From contig NW_027473318.1 of NCBI RefSeq assembly GCF_050947335.1, positions 558,001 through 622,000 on the forward strand: a DNA stretch of 64,000 bases, in the 5' to 3' direction. The notes under the pieces were generated by a model. The model searched no databases and was not told the DNA's origin. It saw only the letters and a program-made list of their open reading frames with translations. This DNA is from Megachile rotundata. Lineage: Eukaryota; Arthropoda; Insecta; Hymenoptera; Megachilidae. The position numbers and the translations under genes were made by a program. Below are positions 1 to 14,396 of this stretch, in pieces (within the stretch, counting starts at the first letter, position 1; each line of letters begins with the position of its first letter).

Positions 1-940
1 ATCATACAATCACAATCATACAATCACAATCATACAATCACAATCATGCAATCACAATCATCCAATCAAAATCATACAAACACAATCATACAATCACAAT
101 CATACAATCACAATCATACAATCACAATCATACAATCACAATCATACAATCACAATCATACATTCGCAGTCAAACAATCACAATCATAGGATAATAATCA
201 TACAATCACCATCATACAATCGCAATCATACAATTACAATCGCCCAAACACAATCATACAATCACAATCATACAATCACAATCATACAAACACAATCATA
301 CAATCACAATCATGCAATCACAATCATACAATCACAATCATACAATCACAATCATACAATTACAATAATACAGTCACCAGCATACAATCGCAATTATAAA
401 ATCGCAATCATACAATTACAATCTCCCAAATACGATCACACAATCACAAACATACAATCACAATCATACAATCACAATCATACAATCACAATCATACAAT
501 CACAATCATACAATCACAATCATACAATCACAATCATACAATCACAATCATACATACAAAATCATGCAATCTCAATCATACAATCACAATCATGCAATCA
601 CAATCATACAATCATAATCATACAATGACAATCATACAATCACAATCATACAATCACAATCATACAATCACAATCATACAGTCACAATCATACGACCACA
701 ATCAGACAATCACAATCATACAATCACAAACATACAATCACAATCATACAATCACAATCATACAATCACAATCATACAATCACAATCATACAATCACTAT
801 CATACATTAAAAATCATGCAATCACAATCATACAATCACAATCATGCAATCACAATCATTCAATCATAATCATACAATCACAACCATACAATCACAACCG
901 TACAATCACAATCGTACAATCACAATCGCACAATCACAAT
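1..940 (+). repeat. Family A block a, first copy
   Basis: This block is repeated at about 3,515-4,454 with an offset of 3,514 bp (251 x 14). Shared markers in the same order are TCCAATC plus AAAATC near 61, the AGTC/ACCAGC cluster near 370, ATACATAC plus AAAATC near 550 and 2-unit ATACGACC/CAGAC variants near 690. All units are 14 bp. One visible difference is near 805-812: this copy has CATTAA where the other has CATTCA, so the + frame closes at 810 here but stays open in the other copy. The left end is cut by the window. Confidence 0.85.
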
Positions 941-3514
941 CATACAATCACAATGATACAATCACAATCATACAATCACAATCATACAATCACAATCATA
1001 CAATCACAATCATGCAATCACAATCATCCAATCAAAATCATACAAACACAATCATACAATCACAATCATACAATCACAATCATACAATCACAATCATACA
1101 ATCACAATCATACAATCGCAGTCAAACAATCACAATCATACGATAATAATCATACAATCACCATCATACAATCGCAATCATACAATTACAATCGCCCAAA
1201 CACAATCATACAATCACAATCATACAATCACAATCATACAAACACAATCATACAATCACAATCATGCAATCACAATCATACAATCACAATCATACAATCA
1301 CAATCATACAATCACAATCATACAATTACAATAATACAGTCACCAGCATACAATCGCAATTATAAAATCGCAATCATACAATTACAATCTCCCAAATACG
1401 ATCACACAACCACAAACATACAATCACAATCATACAATCACAATCACACAATCACAATCATACAATCACAAAAATACAATCATAATCATACAATCACAAT
1501 CATACAATCGCAATCATACATTCACAATCATACAATCATAATCATACAATCACAATCATACGATCGCAATCATACAATCACAATCATACCATCACAATCA
1601 TACAATCACAATCATACAATCATAATCATACAATCACAATCATACAATGACAATCATACAATCACAGTCATACAATCACAATCTTACAATCACAACCATA
1701 CAATCACAATCATGCAATCACAATCGTACAATCATAATCATACAATTACAATCATACAATCACAATCATACAATCACAATCATACAATCACAATCATACA
1801 ATCACAATCATACAATCACAATCATACAATCACAATCATACAATCACAATCATACACTCACAAACATACAACCACAATCAGACAATCACAATCATACAAT
1901 CGCAATCATACAATCAATATCATACAATCACAATCATACAATCACAATCATGCAATCACAATCATACAATCATAATCATACAATCACAAAAATAGAATCA
2001 TAATCATACAATGACAGTCATAAAATCACAATCTTACAATCACAATCATACTATCACAATCATACAGTCACAATCATACAATCACAATCATACAATCACA
2101 ATCATACTATCACAATCATACAATCACAATCATACAATCACAATCATACAATCACAGTCATACAATCACAATCATACAATCACAATCATACTATCACAAT
2201 CATACAATCACAATCATACAATCACCATCATACAATCACAATCATACAATCACAATCATACAATCACAATCATACATACAAAATCATGCAATCTCAATCA
2301 TACAATCACAATCATGCAATCACAATCATACAATCATAATCATACAATGACAATCATACAATCACAATCATACAATCACAATCATACAATCACAATCATA
2401 CAGTCACAATCATACGACCACAATCAGACAATCACAATCATACAATCACAATCATACAATCACAATCATACAATCACAATCATACAATCACAATCATACA
2501 ATCACAATCATACAATCACAATCATACAATCACTATCATACATTCAAAATCATGCAATCACAATCATACAATCACAATCATGCAATCACAATCATTCAAT
2601 CATAATCATACAATCACAACCATACAATCACAACCGTACAATCACAATCGTACAATCACAATCGCACAATCACAATCATATAATCACAGTCATACAATCA
2701 CAATCATACAATCACAATCATACTATCACAATCATGCAATCACAATCATACAATCACAATCATACAATCGCAATCATACAATCACAATCATACAATCACA
2801 ACCATACAATCACAATCATACAATCACAATAATTCGATCGCAATCATACAATCACAATCATACCATCACAATCATACAATCACAATCATACAATCATTAT
2901 CATAAAATCACAATCATACAATCACAATCATACAATCGCAATCATACAATCACAACCATACAATCACAATCATACAATCACAATCATACTATCGCAATCA
3001 TACAATCACAATCATACCATCACAATCATACAATCACAATCATACAATTACAATCACCCAAATACAATCGTACAATCACAATCATACAATCACAATCATA
3101 CAATCACAATAATACAGTCACCAGCATAAAATCGCAATCATAAAATCGCAATCATACAATTACAATCTCCCAAATACAATCACACAATAACAATCATACA
3201 ATCACAATCATACAATCACAATCATACAATCACAATCATACAATCACAATCATACAATCACAATCATACAATCGCAACAATACAATCACAATCATACAAT
3301 CACAATCATAAAATCACAACCATACTACCACAATCATACAATCACAATAATACAATCGCAATCGTACAATTGCAATCGAACAATTACAACCATACGATCA
3401 CAATCATACAATCACAATCATAGAATCACAATCATACACACGCAATCATACAATCACAATCATATAATCACAATCACACAATCACAATCATACAATCACA
3501 ATGATACAATCACA
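941..3514 (+). repeat. Family A block b, first copy
   Basis: Block b is repeated at about 5,259-7,790. The offset is 4,318 bp to about 1,470, then 4,458 bp because the second copy carries ten extra units (140 bp, about 5,790-5,930), then 4,444 bp after a one-unit difference near 2,430-2,530. Its right-hand third (about 2,562-3,488) is also repeated at about 4,340-5,258 with an offset of 1,778 bp (127 x 14). Markers include ACCAGC clusters near 1,343 and 3,121, ACAAAAATAC near 1,470, TTACAATC near 1,684, and the ACTACC and CAATTGC variants near 3,325-3,370. No 13-bp units are seen. Confidence 0.82.
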
Positions 3515-5258
3515 ATCATACAATCACAATCATACAATCACAATCATACAATCACAATCATGCAATCACAATCATCCAATCAAAATCATACAAACACAAT
3601 CATACAATCACAATCATACAATCACAATCATACAATCACAATCATACAATCACAATCATACAATCACAATCATACATTCGCAGTCAAACAATCACAATCA
3701 TAGGATAATAATCATACAATCACCATCATACAATCGCAATCATACAATTACAATCGCCCAAACACAATCATACAATCACAATCATACAATCACAATCATA
3801 CAAACACAATCATACAATCACAATCATGCAATCACAATCATACAATCACAATCATACAATCACAATCATACAATTACAATAATACAGTCACCAGCATACA
3901 ATCGCAATTATAAAATCGCAATCATACAATTACAATCTCCCAAATACGATCACACAATCACAAACATACAATCACAATCATACAATCACAATCATACAAT
4001 CACAATCATACAATCACAATCATACAATCACAATCATACAATCACAATCATACAATCACAATCATACATACAAAATCATGCAATCTCAATCATACAATCA
4101 CAATCATGCAATCACAATCATACAATCATAATCATACAATGACAATCATACAATCACAATCATACAATCACAATCATACAATCACAATCATACAGTCACA
4201 ATCATACGACCACAATCAGACAATCACAATCATACAATCACAAACATACAATCACAATCATACAATCACAATCATACAATCACAATCATACAATCACAAT
4301 CATACAATCACTATCATACATTCAAAATCATGCAATCACAATCATACAATCACAATCATGCAATCACAATCATTCAATCATAATCATACAATCACAACCA
4401 TACAATCACAACCGTACAATCACAATCGTACAATCACAATCGCACAATCACAATCATATAATCACAGTCATACAATCACAATCATACAATCACAATCATA
4501 CTATCACAATCATGCAATCACAATCATACAATCACAATCATACAATCGCAATCATACAATCACAATCATACAATCACAACCATACAATCACAATCATACA
4601 ATCACAATAATTCTATCGCAATCATACAATCACAATCATACCATCACAATCATACAATCACAATCATACAATCATTATCATAAAATCACAATCATACAAT
4701 CACAATCATACAATCGCAATCATACAATCACAACCATACAATCACAATCATACAATCACAATCATACTATCGCGATCATACAATCACAATCATACCATCA
4801 CAACCATACAATCACAATCATACAATTACAATCACCCAAATACAATCACAATCATACAATCACAATCATACAATCACAATAATACAGTCACCAGCATAAA
4901 ATCGCAATCATAAAATCGCAATCATACAATTACAATCTCCCAAATACAATCACACAATAACAATCATACAATCACAATCATACAATCACAATCATACAAT
5001 CACAATCATACAATCACAATCATACAATCACAATCATACAATCGCAACAATACAATCACAATCATACAATCACAATCATAAAATCACAACCATACTACCA
5101 CAATCATACAATCACAATAAAACAATCGCAATCGTACAATTGCAATCGAACAATCACAACCATACGATCACAATCATACAATCACAATCATAGAATCACA
5201 ATCATACACACGCAATCATACAATCACAATCATACAATCACAATCACACAATCACAAT
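3515..5258 (+). repeat. Family A composite block (copies of parts of a and b)
   Basis: The left part (3,515 to about 4,454) copies 1-940 at an offset of 3,514 bp. The right part (about 4,340-5,258) copies 2,562-3,488 at an offset of 1,778 bp, falling to 1,770 bp after a missing octamer near 4,845. The two source regions overlap in marker content around 4,340-4,454, which is the pattern expected of an unequal exchange joining two misaligned HOR copies. All other units appear to be 14 bp. It holds nothing but satellite. Confidence 0.8.
4843..4854 (+). other. Octamer-loss junction: two adjacent hexamers
   Basis: After an ACCCAAAT octamer, this copy reads ACAATC directly followed by a second ACAATC. 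The parallel position in the sister copy (near 3,060) and in the third copy (near 7,505) has the octamer GTACAATC between them. The loss is 8 bp, exactly one octamer module. It explains why distances crossing this point leave a remainder of minus 8: 1,770 = 127 x 14 - 8 and 4,318 = 309 x 14 - 8. Confidence 0.8.
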
Positions 5259-7790
5259 CATACAATCACAATGATACAATCACAATCATACAATCACAAT
5301 CATACAATCACAATCATACAATCACAATCATGCAATCACAATCATCCAATCAAAATCATACAAACACAATCATACAATCACAATCATACAATCACAATCA
5401 TACAATCACAATCATACAATCACAATCATACAATCGCAGTCAAACAATCACAATCATACGATAATAATCATACAATCACCATCATACAATCGCAATCATA
5501 CAATTACAATCGCCCAAACACAATCATACAATCACAATCATACAATCACAATCATACAAACACAATCATACAATCACAATCATGCAATCACAATCATACA
5601 ATCACAATCATACAATCACAATCATACAATCACAATCATACAATTACAATAATACAGTCACCAGCATACAATCGCAATTATAAAATCGCAATCATACAAT
5701 TACAATCTCCCAAATACGATCACACAACCACAAACATACAATCACAATCATACAATCACAATCACACAATCACAATCATACAATCACAATCATACAATCA
5801 CAATCATACAATTACAATCATACAATCGCAATCATACAATCACAATCATACAATCACAATCATACTATCACAATCATACAATCACAATAATACAATCGCA
5901 ATCATACAATCACAATCATACAATCACAAAAATACAATCATAATCATACAATCACAATCATACAATCGCAATCATACATTCACAATCATACAATCATAAT
6001 CATACAATCACAATCATACGATCGCAATCATACAATCACAATCATACCATCACAATCATACAATCACAATCATACAATCATAATCATACAATCACAATCA
6101 TACAATGACAATCATACAATCACAGTCATACAATCACAATCTTACAATCACAACCATACAATCACAATCATGCAATCACAATCGTACAATCATAATCATA
6201 CAATTACAATCATACAATCACAATCATACAATCACAATCATACAATCACAATCATACAATCACAATCATACAATCACAATCATACAATCACAATCATACA
6301 ATCACAATCATACACTCACAAACATACAACCACAATCAGACAATCACAATCATACAATCGCAATCATACAATCAATATCATACAATCACAATCATACAAT
6401 CACAATCATGCAATCACAATCATACAATCATAATCATACAATCACAAAAATAGAATCATAATCATACAATGACAGTCATAAAATCACAATCTTACAATCA
6501 CAATCATACTATCACAATCATACAGTCACAATCATACAATCACAATCATACAATCACAATCATACTATCACAATCATACAATCACAATCATACAATCACA
6601 ATCATACAATCACAGTCATACAATCACAATCATACAATCACAATCATACTATCACAATCATACAATCACAATCATACAATCACCATCATACAATCACAAT
6701 CATACAATCACAATCATACAATCACAATCATACATACAAAATCATGCAATCTCAATCATACAATCACAATCATGCAATCACAATCATACAATCATAATCA
6801 TACAATGACAATCATACAATCACAATCATACAATCACAATCATACAATCACAATCATACAGTCACAATCATACGACCACAATCAGACAATCACAATCATA
6901 CAATCACAATCATACAATCACAATCATACAATCACAATCATACAATCACAATCATACAATCACAATCATACAATCACTATCATACATTCAAAATCATGCA
7001 ATCACAATCATACAATCACAATCATGCAATCACAATCATTCAATCATAATCATACAATCACAACCATACAATCACAACCGTACAATCACAATCGTACAAT
7101 CACAATCGCACAATCACAATCATATAATCACAGTCATACAATCACAATCATACAATCACAATCATACTATCACAATCATGCAATCACAATCATACAATCA
7201 CAATCATACAATCGCAATCATACAATCACAATCATACAATCACAACCATACAATCACAATCATACAATCACAATAATTCGATCGCAATCATACAATCACA
7301 ATCATACCATCACAATCATACAATCACAATCATACAATCATTATCATAAAATCACAATCATACAATCACAATCATACAATCGCAATCATACAATCACAAC
7401 CATACAATCACAATCATACAATCACAATCATACTATCGCAATCATACAATCACAATCATACCATCACAATCATACAATCACAATCATACAATTACAATCA
7501 CCCAAATACAATCGTACAATCACAATCATACAATCACAATCATACAATCACAATAATACAGTCACCAGCATAAAATCGCAATCATAAAATCGCAATCATA
7601 CAATTACAATCTCCCAAATACAATCACACAATAACAATCATACAATCACAATCATACAATCACAATCATACAATCACAATCATACAATCACAATCATACA
7701 ATCACAATCATACAATCGCAACAATACAATCACAATCATACAATCACAATCATAAAATCACAACCATACTACCACAATCATACAATCACA
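5259..7790 (+). repeat. Family A block b, second copy
   Basis: This is a near-copy of about 941-3,340, with markers in the same order: AATGATAC near 5,271, ACCAGC cluster near 5,660, ACAAAAATAC near 5,928, the ATAGAATC plus AATGAC variants near 6,450 and the CAGAC variant near 6,890. It differs by a ten-unit insertion at about 5,790-5,930 and the loss of one unit near 6,900-6,970. After ACTACC near 7,770 it stops matching, and family B markers begin. The junction at about 7,790 falls in consensus units, so it cannot be placed exactly. Confidence 0.82.
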
Positions 7791-8504
7791 ATCATACAAT
7801 CACAATCATACAATCACAATCATACACTCACAATCATACAATCACAATCATACAATCACAATCATACAATCACATTCATACAATCGCAAGCATACAATCA
7901 CAATCATACAATCTCAATCATACAATCACAATCATACAATCATAATCATACAATTACAATCATACGTCACAATCATACAATCACAGTCATACAATCGCAA
8001 GCATACAATCACAATCATACAATCTCAATCATACAATCACAATCATACAATCATAATCATACAATTACAGTCATACATCACAATCATACAATCACAATCA
8101 TACAATCACAATCATACAATCGCAAGCATACAATCACAATCATACAATCTCAATCATACAATCTCAATCATACAATCACAATCATACAATCATAATCATA
8201 CAATTACAATCATACGTCACAATCATACAATCACAATCATACAATCACAATCGTACAATCTCAATCGCACAACCACAATCACACAATCACACTCATACAA
8301 TCACAATCATACAATCACAATCATACAATCGCAATCATACAATTACAATATCCCAAATACAATCATACAATCACAATCATACAATCACAATCATACAATC
8401 ACAATCATACAATCACAATCATACAATCACAATCATACAATCGCATTCATACAATCGCAATCATACAATCACAATCATACAATCGCAATCATACAATTAC
8501 AATC

Positions 8505-8540
8505 TCCCAAATACAATCTGACAAATACAATCACCCAAAT
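8505..8540 (+). other. CCCAAAT cluster, type TCCCAAAT/TGACAAAT/ACCCAAAT
   Basis: Three successive octamer positions are replaced by TCCCAAAT (8,505-8,512), TGACAAAT (8,519-8,526) and ACCCAAAT (8,533-8,540), each followed by the normal hexamer ACAATC. The register of 14 bp is kept, so these are divergent octamers and not insertions. The cluster follows an ATACAATT octamer, as every such cluster I looked at does. The same type recurs near 21.27, 29.50, 29.86, 34.89, 40.61, 42.04, 43.76, 46.98 and 52.38 kb. Confidence 0.85.
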
Positions 8541-10854
8541 ACAATCATGCAATCACAATCATACAATCATAATCATACAATCACAATCATACTTTCACAA
8601 TCATACTATCACAATCATACAATCACAATCATACAATCACAATCATACAATCGCAATCATACAATTACAATATCCCAAATACAATCATACAATCACAATC
8701 ATACACTCACAATCATACAATCACAATCATACAATCACAATCATACAATCACAATCATACAATCACAATCATACAATCACAATCATACAATCACAATCAT
8801 ACAATCACAGTCATACAATCACAGTCATACTATCACAATCATACAATCACAATCATAGAATCACAATCGTAAATTCACAATCATACAATCACAATCATAC
8901 AATCACAATCATACAATCACAATCATACAATCACAATCATACAATCACAATCATACAATCACATTCATACAATCGCAAGCATACAATCACAATCATACAA
9001 TCTCAATCATACAATCACAATCATACAATCATAATCATACAATTACAATCATACGTCACAATCATACAATCACAATCATACAATCGCAATCATACAATTA
9101 CAATATCCCAAATACAATCTCCCAAATACAATCATACAATCACAATCATACAATCACAATCATACAATCACAATCATACAATCACAATCATACAATCACA
9201 ATCATACCATCGCATTCATACAATCGCAATCATACAATCACAATCATACAATCGCAATCATACAATTACAATCTCCCAAATACAATCTCCCAAATACAAT
9301 CACCCAAATACAATCATACAATCACAATCATACAATCATAATCATACAATCACAATCATACAATCACAATCATACTTTCACAATCATACAATCAGAATCA
9401 TACAATCACAAAAATACAATCATAATCATGCAATCACAATCATACGATCGCAATCATACAATCACAATCATACCATCACAATCATACAATCACAATCATA
9501 CAATCATAATCATACAATTACAATCATACATCACAATCATACAATCACAATCATACAATCGCAATCATACAATCACAATCATACAATCATAATCATACAA
9601 TTACAATCATACATCACAATCATACAATCACAATCATACAATCGCAATCATACAATCACAATCATACAATCACAATCATACAATCACAATCATACAATCA
9701 CAATCATACAATCACAATCATACAATCACAATCATACAATCACAATCATACAATCACAATCATACAATCACAATCATACAATCACAATCATACAATCACA
9801 ATCATACAATCACAGTCATACAATCACAGTCATACTATCACAATCATACAATCACAATCATAGAATCACAATCGTAAATTCAAAATCATACAATCACAAT
9901 CATACAATCACAATCATACATCACAATCATACAACCACAATCAGACAATCACACTCATACAATCACAATCATACAATCACAATCATACAATCACAATCAT
10001 ACAATCACAATCGTAGCATCACAATCATACTTTCACAATCATACAATCACAATCATACAATCACAATCATACAATCACAGTAATACAATCACAATCATAC
10101 AATCACAATCGTACTATCACAATCATACAATCACAAACATACAATCACAATCATACAATCACAATCATACAATCATAACCATACAATCACAATCATACAA
10201 TCACAATCATACAATCACAATCATACAATCACAGTCATACAATCGCAAGCATACAATCACAATCATACAATCTCAATCATACAATCACAATCATACAATC
10301 ATAATCATACAATTACAGTCATACATCACAATCATACAATCACAATCATACAATCACAATCATACAATCGCAAGCATACAATCACAATCATACAATCTCA
10401 ATCATACAATCACAATCATACAATCACAATCATACAATCACAATCATACAATCACAATCATACAATCACAATCATACAATCGCAATCATACAATCACAAT
10501 CATACTATCACAATCATACTATCACAATCATACAATCACAATCATACAATCACAATCATACAACCACAATCATACAATCACAATCATACATTCAAAATCA
10601 TGCAATCACAATCATACAATCACAATCATGCAATCACAATCATACAATCGCAAGCATACAATCACAATCATACAATCACAATCGTACAATCTCAATCGCA
10701 CAACCACAATCACACAATCACACTCATACAATCACAATCATACAATCACAATCATACAATCACAAAAATACAATCATAATCATACAATCACAATCATACA
10801 ATCGCAATCATACAATCACAATCATACAATCATAATCATGCAATCACAATCATA

Positions 10855-10860
10855 CGATCG
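10855..10860. other. CGATCG palindrome in an ATACGATC + GCAATC unit
   Basis: The unit ATACGATC followed by hexamer GCAATC creates the palindrome CGATCG, which the consensus cannot form. It is one of the few CpG-containing and GATC-containing places in the array. It recurs as a marker of family B (for example 9,445, 17.93, 22.21, 23.63, 24.94, 29.78, 30.14, 47,935 and 57.76 kb), usually one unit after an ATGCAATC unit. It also occurs near 1,559 in family A. I see no evidence that a protein recognises it. Confidence 0.8.
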
Positions 10861-11130
10861 CAATCATACAATCACAATCATACCATCACAATCATACAAT
10901 CACAATCATACAATCATAATCATACAATTACAATCATACATCACAATCATACAATCACAATCATACAATCGCAATCATACAATCACAATCATACAATCAT
11001 AATCATACAATTACAATCATACATCACAATCATACAATCACAATCATACAATCGCAATCATACAATCACAATCATACAATCACAATCATACAATCACAAT
11101 CATACAATCACAATCATACAATCACAATCA

Positions 11131-11344
11131 TACAATCACAATCATACAATCACAATCATACAATCACAATCATACAATCACAATGATACAATCACAATCA
11201 TACAATCACAATCATACTATCACAATCATACAGTCACAATCATACAATCACAATCATACAATCACAATCATACTATCACAATCATACAATCACAATCATA
11301 CAATCACAATCATACAATCACAGTCATACAATCACAATCATACA
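11131..11344 (+). repeat. Junction from family B to family A
   Basis: Family B markers stop after the 13-bp unit near 11,020 and the GCAATC unit near 11,054. Consensus units follow to about 11,180, then AATGATAC, ATACTATC, ACAGTC-type and ATACTATC variants appear in the same order as around 2,040-2,220 in family A. The junction sits inside consensus units, so homologous exchange in any register could have made it, and its exact base cannot be fixed. Confidence 0.65.
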
Positions 11345-14300
11345 ATCACAATCATACTATCACAATCATACAATCACAATCATACAATCACAATCATACA
11401 ATCACAATCATACAATCACAATCATACATACAAAATCATGCAATCTCAATCATACAATCACAATCATGCAATCACAATCATACAATCATAATCATACAAT
11501 GACAATCATACAATCACAATCATACTATCGCAATCATACAATCACAATCATACAGTCACAATCACACAACCACAATCAGACAATCACAATCATACAATCA
11601 CAATCATACAATCACAATCATACAATCAGAATCATACAATCACAATCATACAATCACAATCATACACTCACAATCATGCAATCGCAATCGTACAATCACA
11701 ATCATACAATCACAATCATACAATCACAATCATACAATTACAATCACCCAAATACAATCGTACAATCACAATCATACAATCACAATCATACAATCACAAT
11801 AATACAGTCACCAGCATAAAATCGCAATCATAAAATCGCAATCATACGATTACAATCTCCCAAATACAATCACACAATAACAATCATACAATCACAATCA
11901 TACAATCACAATCATACAATCACAATCATACAATCACAATCATACAATCGCAACAATACAATCACAATCATACAATCACAATCATACTATCACAATCATA
12001 CAATCACAATCATACAATCACAATCATACAATCACAATCATACAATCACAATCATACAATCACAATCATACATACAAAATCATGCAATCTCAATCATACA
12101 ATCACAATCATGCAATCACAATCATACAATCATAATCATACAATGACAATCATACAATCACAATCATACTATCGCAATCATACAATCACAATCATACAGT
12201 CACAATCATACAACCACAATCAGACAATCACAATCATACAATCACAATCATACCATCACAATCATACAATCACAATCATACAATCAATATCATACAATCA
12301 CAATCATACAATCACAATCATGCAATCACAATCATACAATCGCATTCATACAATCGCAATCATACAATCACAATCATACAATCACAATCATACAATCATA
12401 ATCATACAATCACAAAAATACAATCATAATCATACAATCACAATCATACAATCGCAATCATACAATCGCAATCATACAATCACAATCATACTATCACAAT
12501 CATACAATCACAATCATACAATCACAATCATACAATCACAATCATACATTCAAAATCATGCAATCACAATCATACAATCACAATCATGCAATCACAATCA
12601 TTCAATCATAATCATACAATCACAATCGTACAATCACAATCGTACAATCACAATCGCACAATCACAATCGTACAATCACAGTCATACAATCACAATCGCA
12701 CAATCACAATCATACAATCACAGTCATACAATCACAATCATGCAATCACAATCATACTATCACAATCATACGATCACAATCATACAATCGCAATCATACT
12801 ATCACAATCATACAATCACAATCATACATTCAGAATCATACAATCACAATCATACAATCACAATCATACACTCACAATCATGCAATCGCAATAGTACAAT
12901 CACAATCATACAATCACAATCATACAATCACAATCATACAATCACAATCATACAATCAATATCATACAATCACAATCATATAATCACAATCATGCAATCA
13001 CAATCATACAATCGCATTCATACAATCGCAATCATACAATCACAAAAATACAATCATAATTATACAATCACAATCATACAATCACAATCATACTATCACA
13101 ATCATACAATCACAATCATACAATCACAATAATTCTATCGCAATCATACAATCACAATCATACCATCACAATCATACAATCACAATCATACAATCATTAT
13201 TATAAAATCACAATCATACAATCACAATCATACAATCGCAATCATACAATCACTACCATACAATCGCAATCATACAATCACAATCATACTATCGCAATCA
13301 TACAATCACAATCATACCATCACAATCATACAATCACAATCATACAATCACAATCATGCAAACACAATCATACAATTACAATCACCCAAATACAATCGTA
13401 CAATCACAATCATACAATCACAATCATACAATCACAATAATACAGTCACCAGCATAAAATCGCAATCATAAAATCGCAATCATACGATTACAATCTCCCA
13501 AATACAATCACACAATAACAATCATACAATCACAATCATACAATCACAATCATACAATCACAATCATACAATCACAATCATACATACAAAATCATGCAAT
13601 CTCAATCATACAATCACAATCATGCAATCACAATCATACAATCATAATCATACAATGACAATCATACAATCACAATCATACTATCGCAATCATACAATCA
13701 CAATCATACAGTCACAATCATACAACCACAATCAGACAATCACAATCATACAATCACAATCATACAATCACAATCGCACAATCACAATCATACAATCACA
13801 GTCATACAATCACAATCATACAATCACAATCATACTATCACAATCATACAATCACAATCATACAATCACAATCATACAATCACAGTCATACAATCGCAAT
13901 CATACAATCACAATCATACAATCACAATCATACAATCAGAATCATACAATCACAATCATACAATCACAATCATACACTCACAATCATGCAATCGCAATCA
14001 TACAATCACAATCATACAATCACAATCATACAATCACAATCATACAATCACAATCATACAATCAATATCATACAATCACAATCATATAATCACAATCATG
14101 CAATCACAATCATACAATCGCATTCATACAATCGCAATCATACAATCACAATCATACAATCACAATCGTACAATCACAATCATACAATCGCAATCATACA
14201 ATCACAATCATACAATCACAAAAATACAATCATAATTATACAATCACAATCATACAATCACAATCATACAATCACAGTCATACAATCACAGTCATACTAT

Positions 14301-14396
14301 CACAATCATACAATCACAATCATAGAATCACAATCGTAAATTCACAATCATACAATCACAATCATACAATCACAATCATACAATCACAATCATACA
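11345..14396 (+). repeat. Family A 3,052-bp HOR, copy 1
   Basis: This segment is followed immediately by a second copy. The offset is 3,052 bp (218 x 14) through about 13,560, then 3,220 bp (230 x 14) because the second copy holds a further 12 units. The order of variants is the same throughout, and the long + frames starting at 11,466, 12,110, 12,586, 13,622 and 13,986 translate identically in the two copies. No 13-bp units are present, so every unit keeps its length. Markers are ATACATAC plus AAAATC, AATGAC, CAGAC, ACCCAAAT/GTACAATC and AGTC/ACCAGC. Confidence 0.88.

Larger units (their letters stand above)
7791..11130 (+). repeat. Family B block, first copy (recurs at about 20.56-23.83 kb)
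   Basis: Family B markers appear here for the first time in the window: CGCAAGC units, ATACGTC and ATACATC 13-bp units (near 7.97, 8.07, 8.21, 9.05, 9.53, 9.61, 9.92, 10.32, 10.93 and 11.02 kb), TCCCAAAT clusters, doubled ACAGTC followed by ATAGAATC, and CGATCG. The block is repeated at about 20,560-23,830. The offset is 12,777 bp at 7,871 and 12,763 bp from 8,547 on, because this copy has one extra consensus unit near 8,400. Part of it (about 9.9-11.0 kb) is found a third time near 53.3-54.3 kb. Confidence 0.85.

Noticed and set aside
2676..2690. Bacterial -10-like TATAAT (here and near 4,455, 7,128, 12,980 and in ATACAATT/ATAATC units)
   Set aside because: It arises from one substitution in the repeat unit, recurs with the HORs, has no partner -35 element and no gene downstream.
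7791..11130. Mobile element inserted at the family A/B junctions
   Set aside because: Both sides and the interior are the same satellite. No terminal repeats, target-site duplication or transposase-like sequence is visible, so exchange between subarrays explains the switch.
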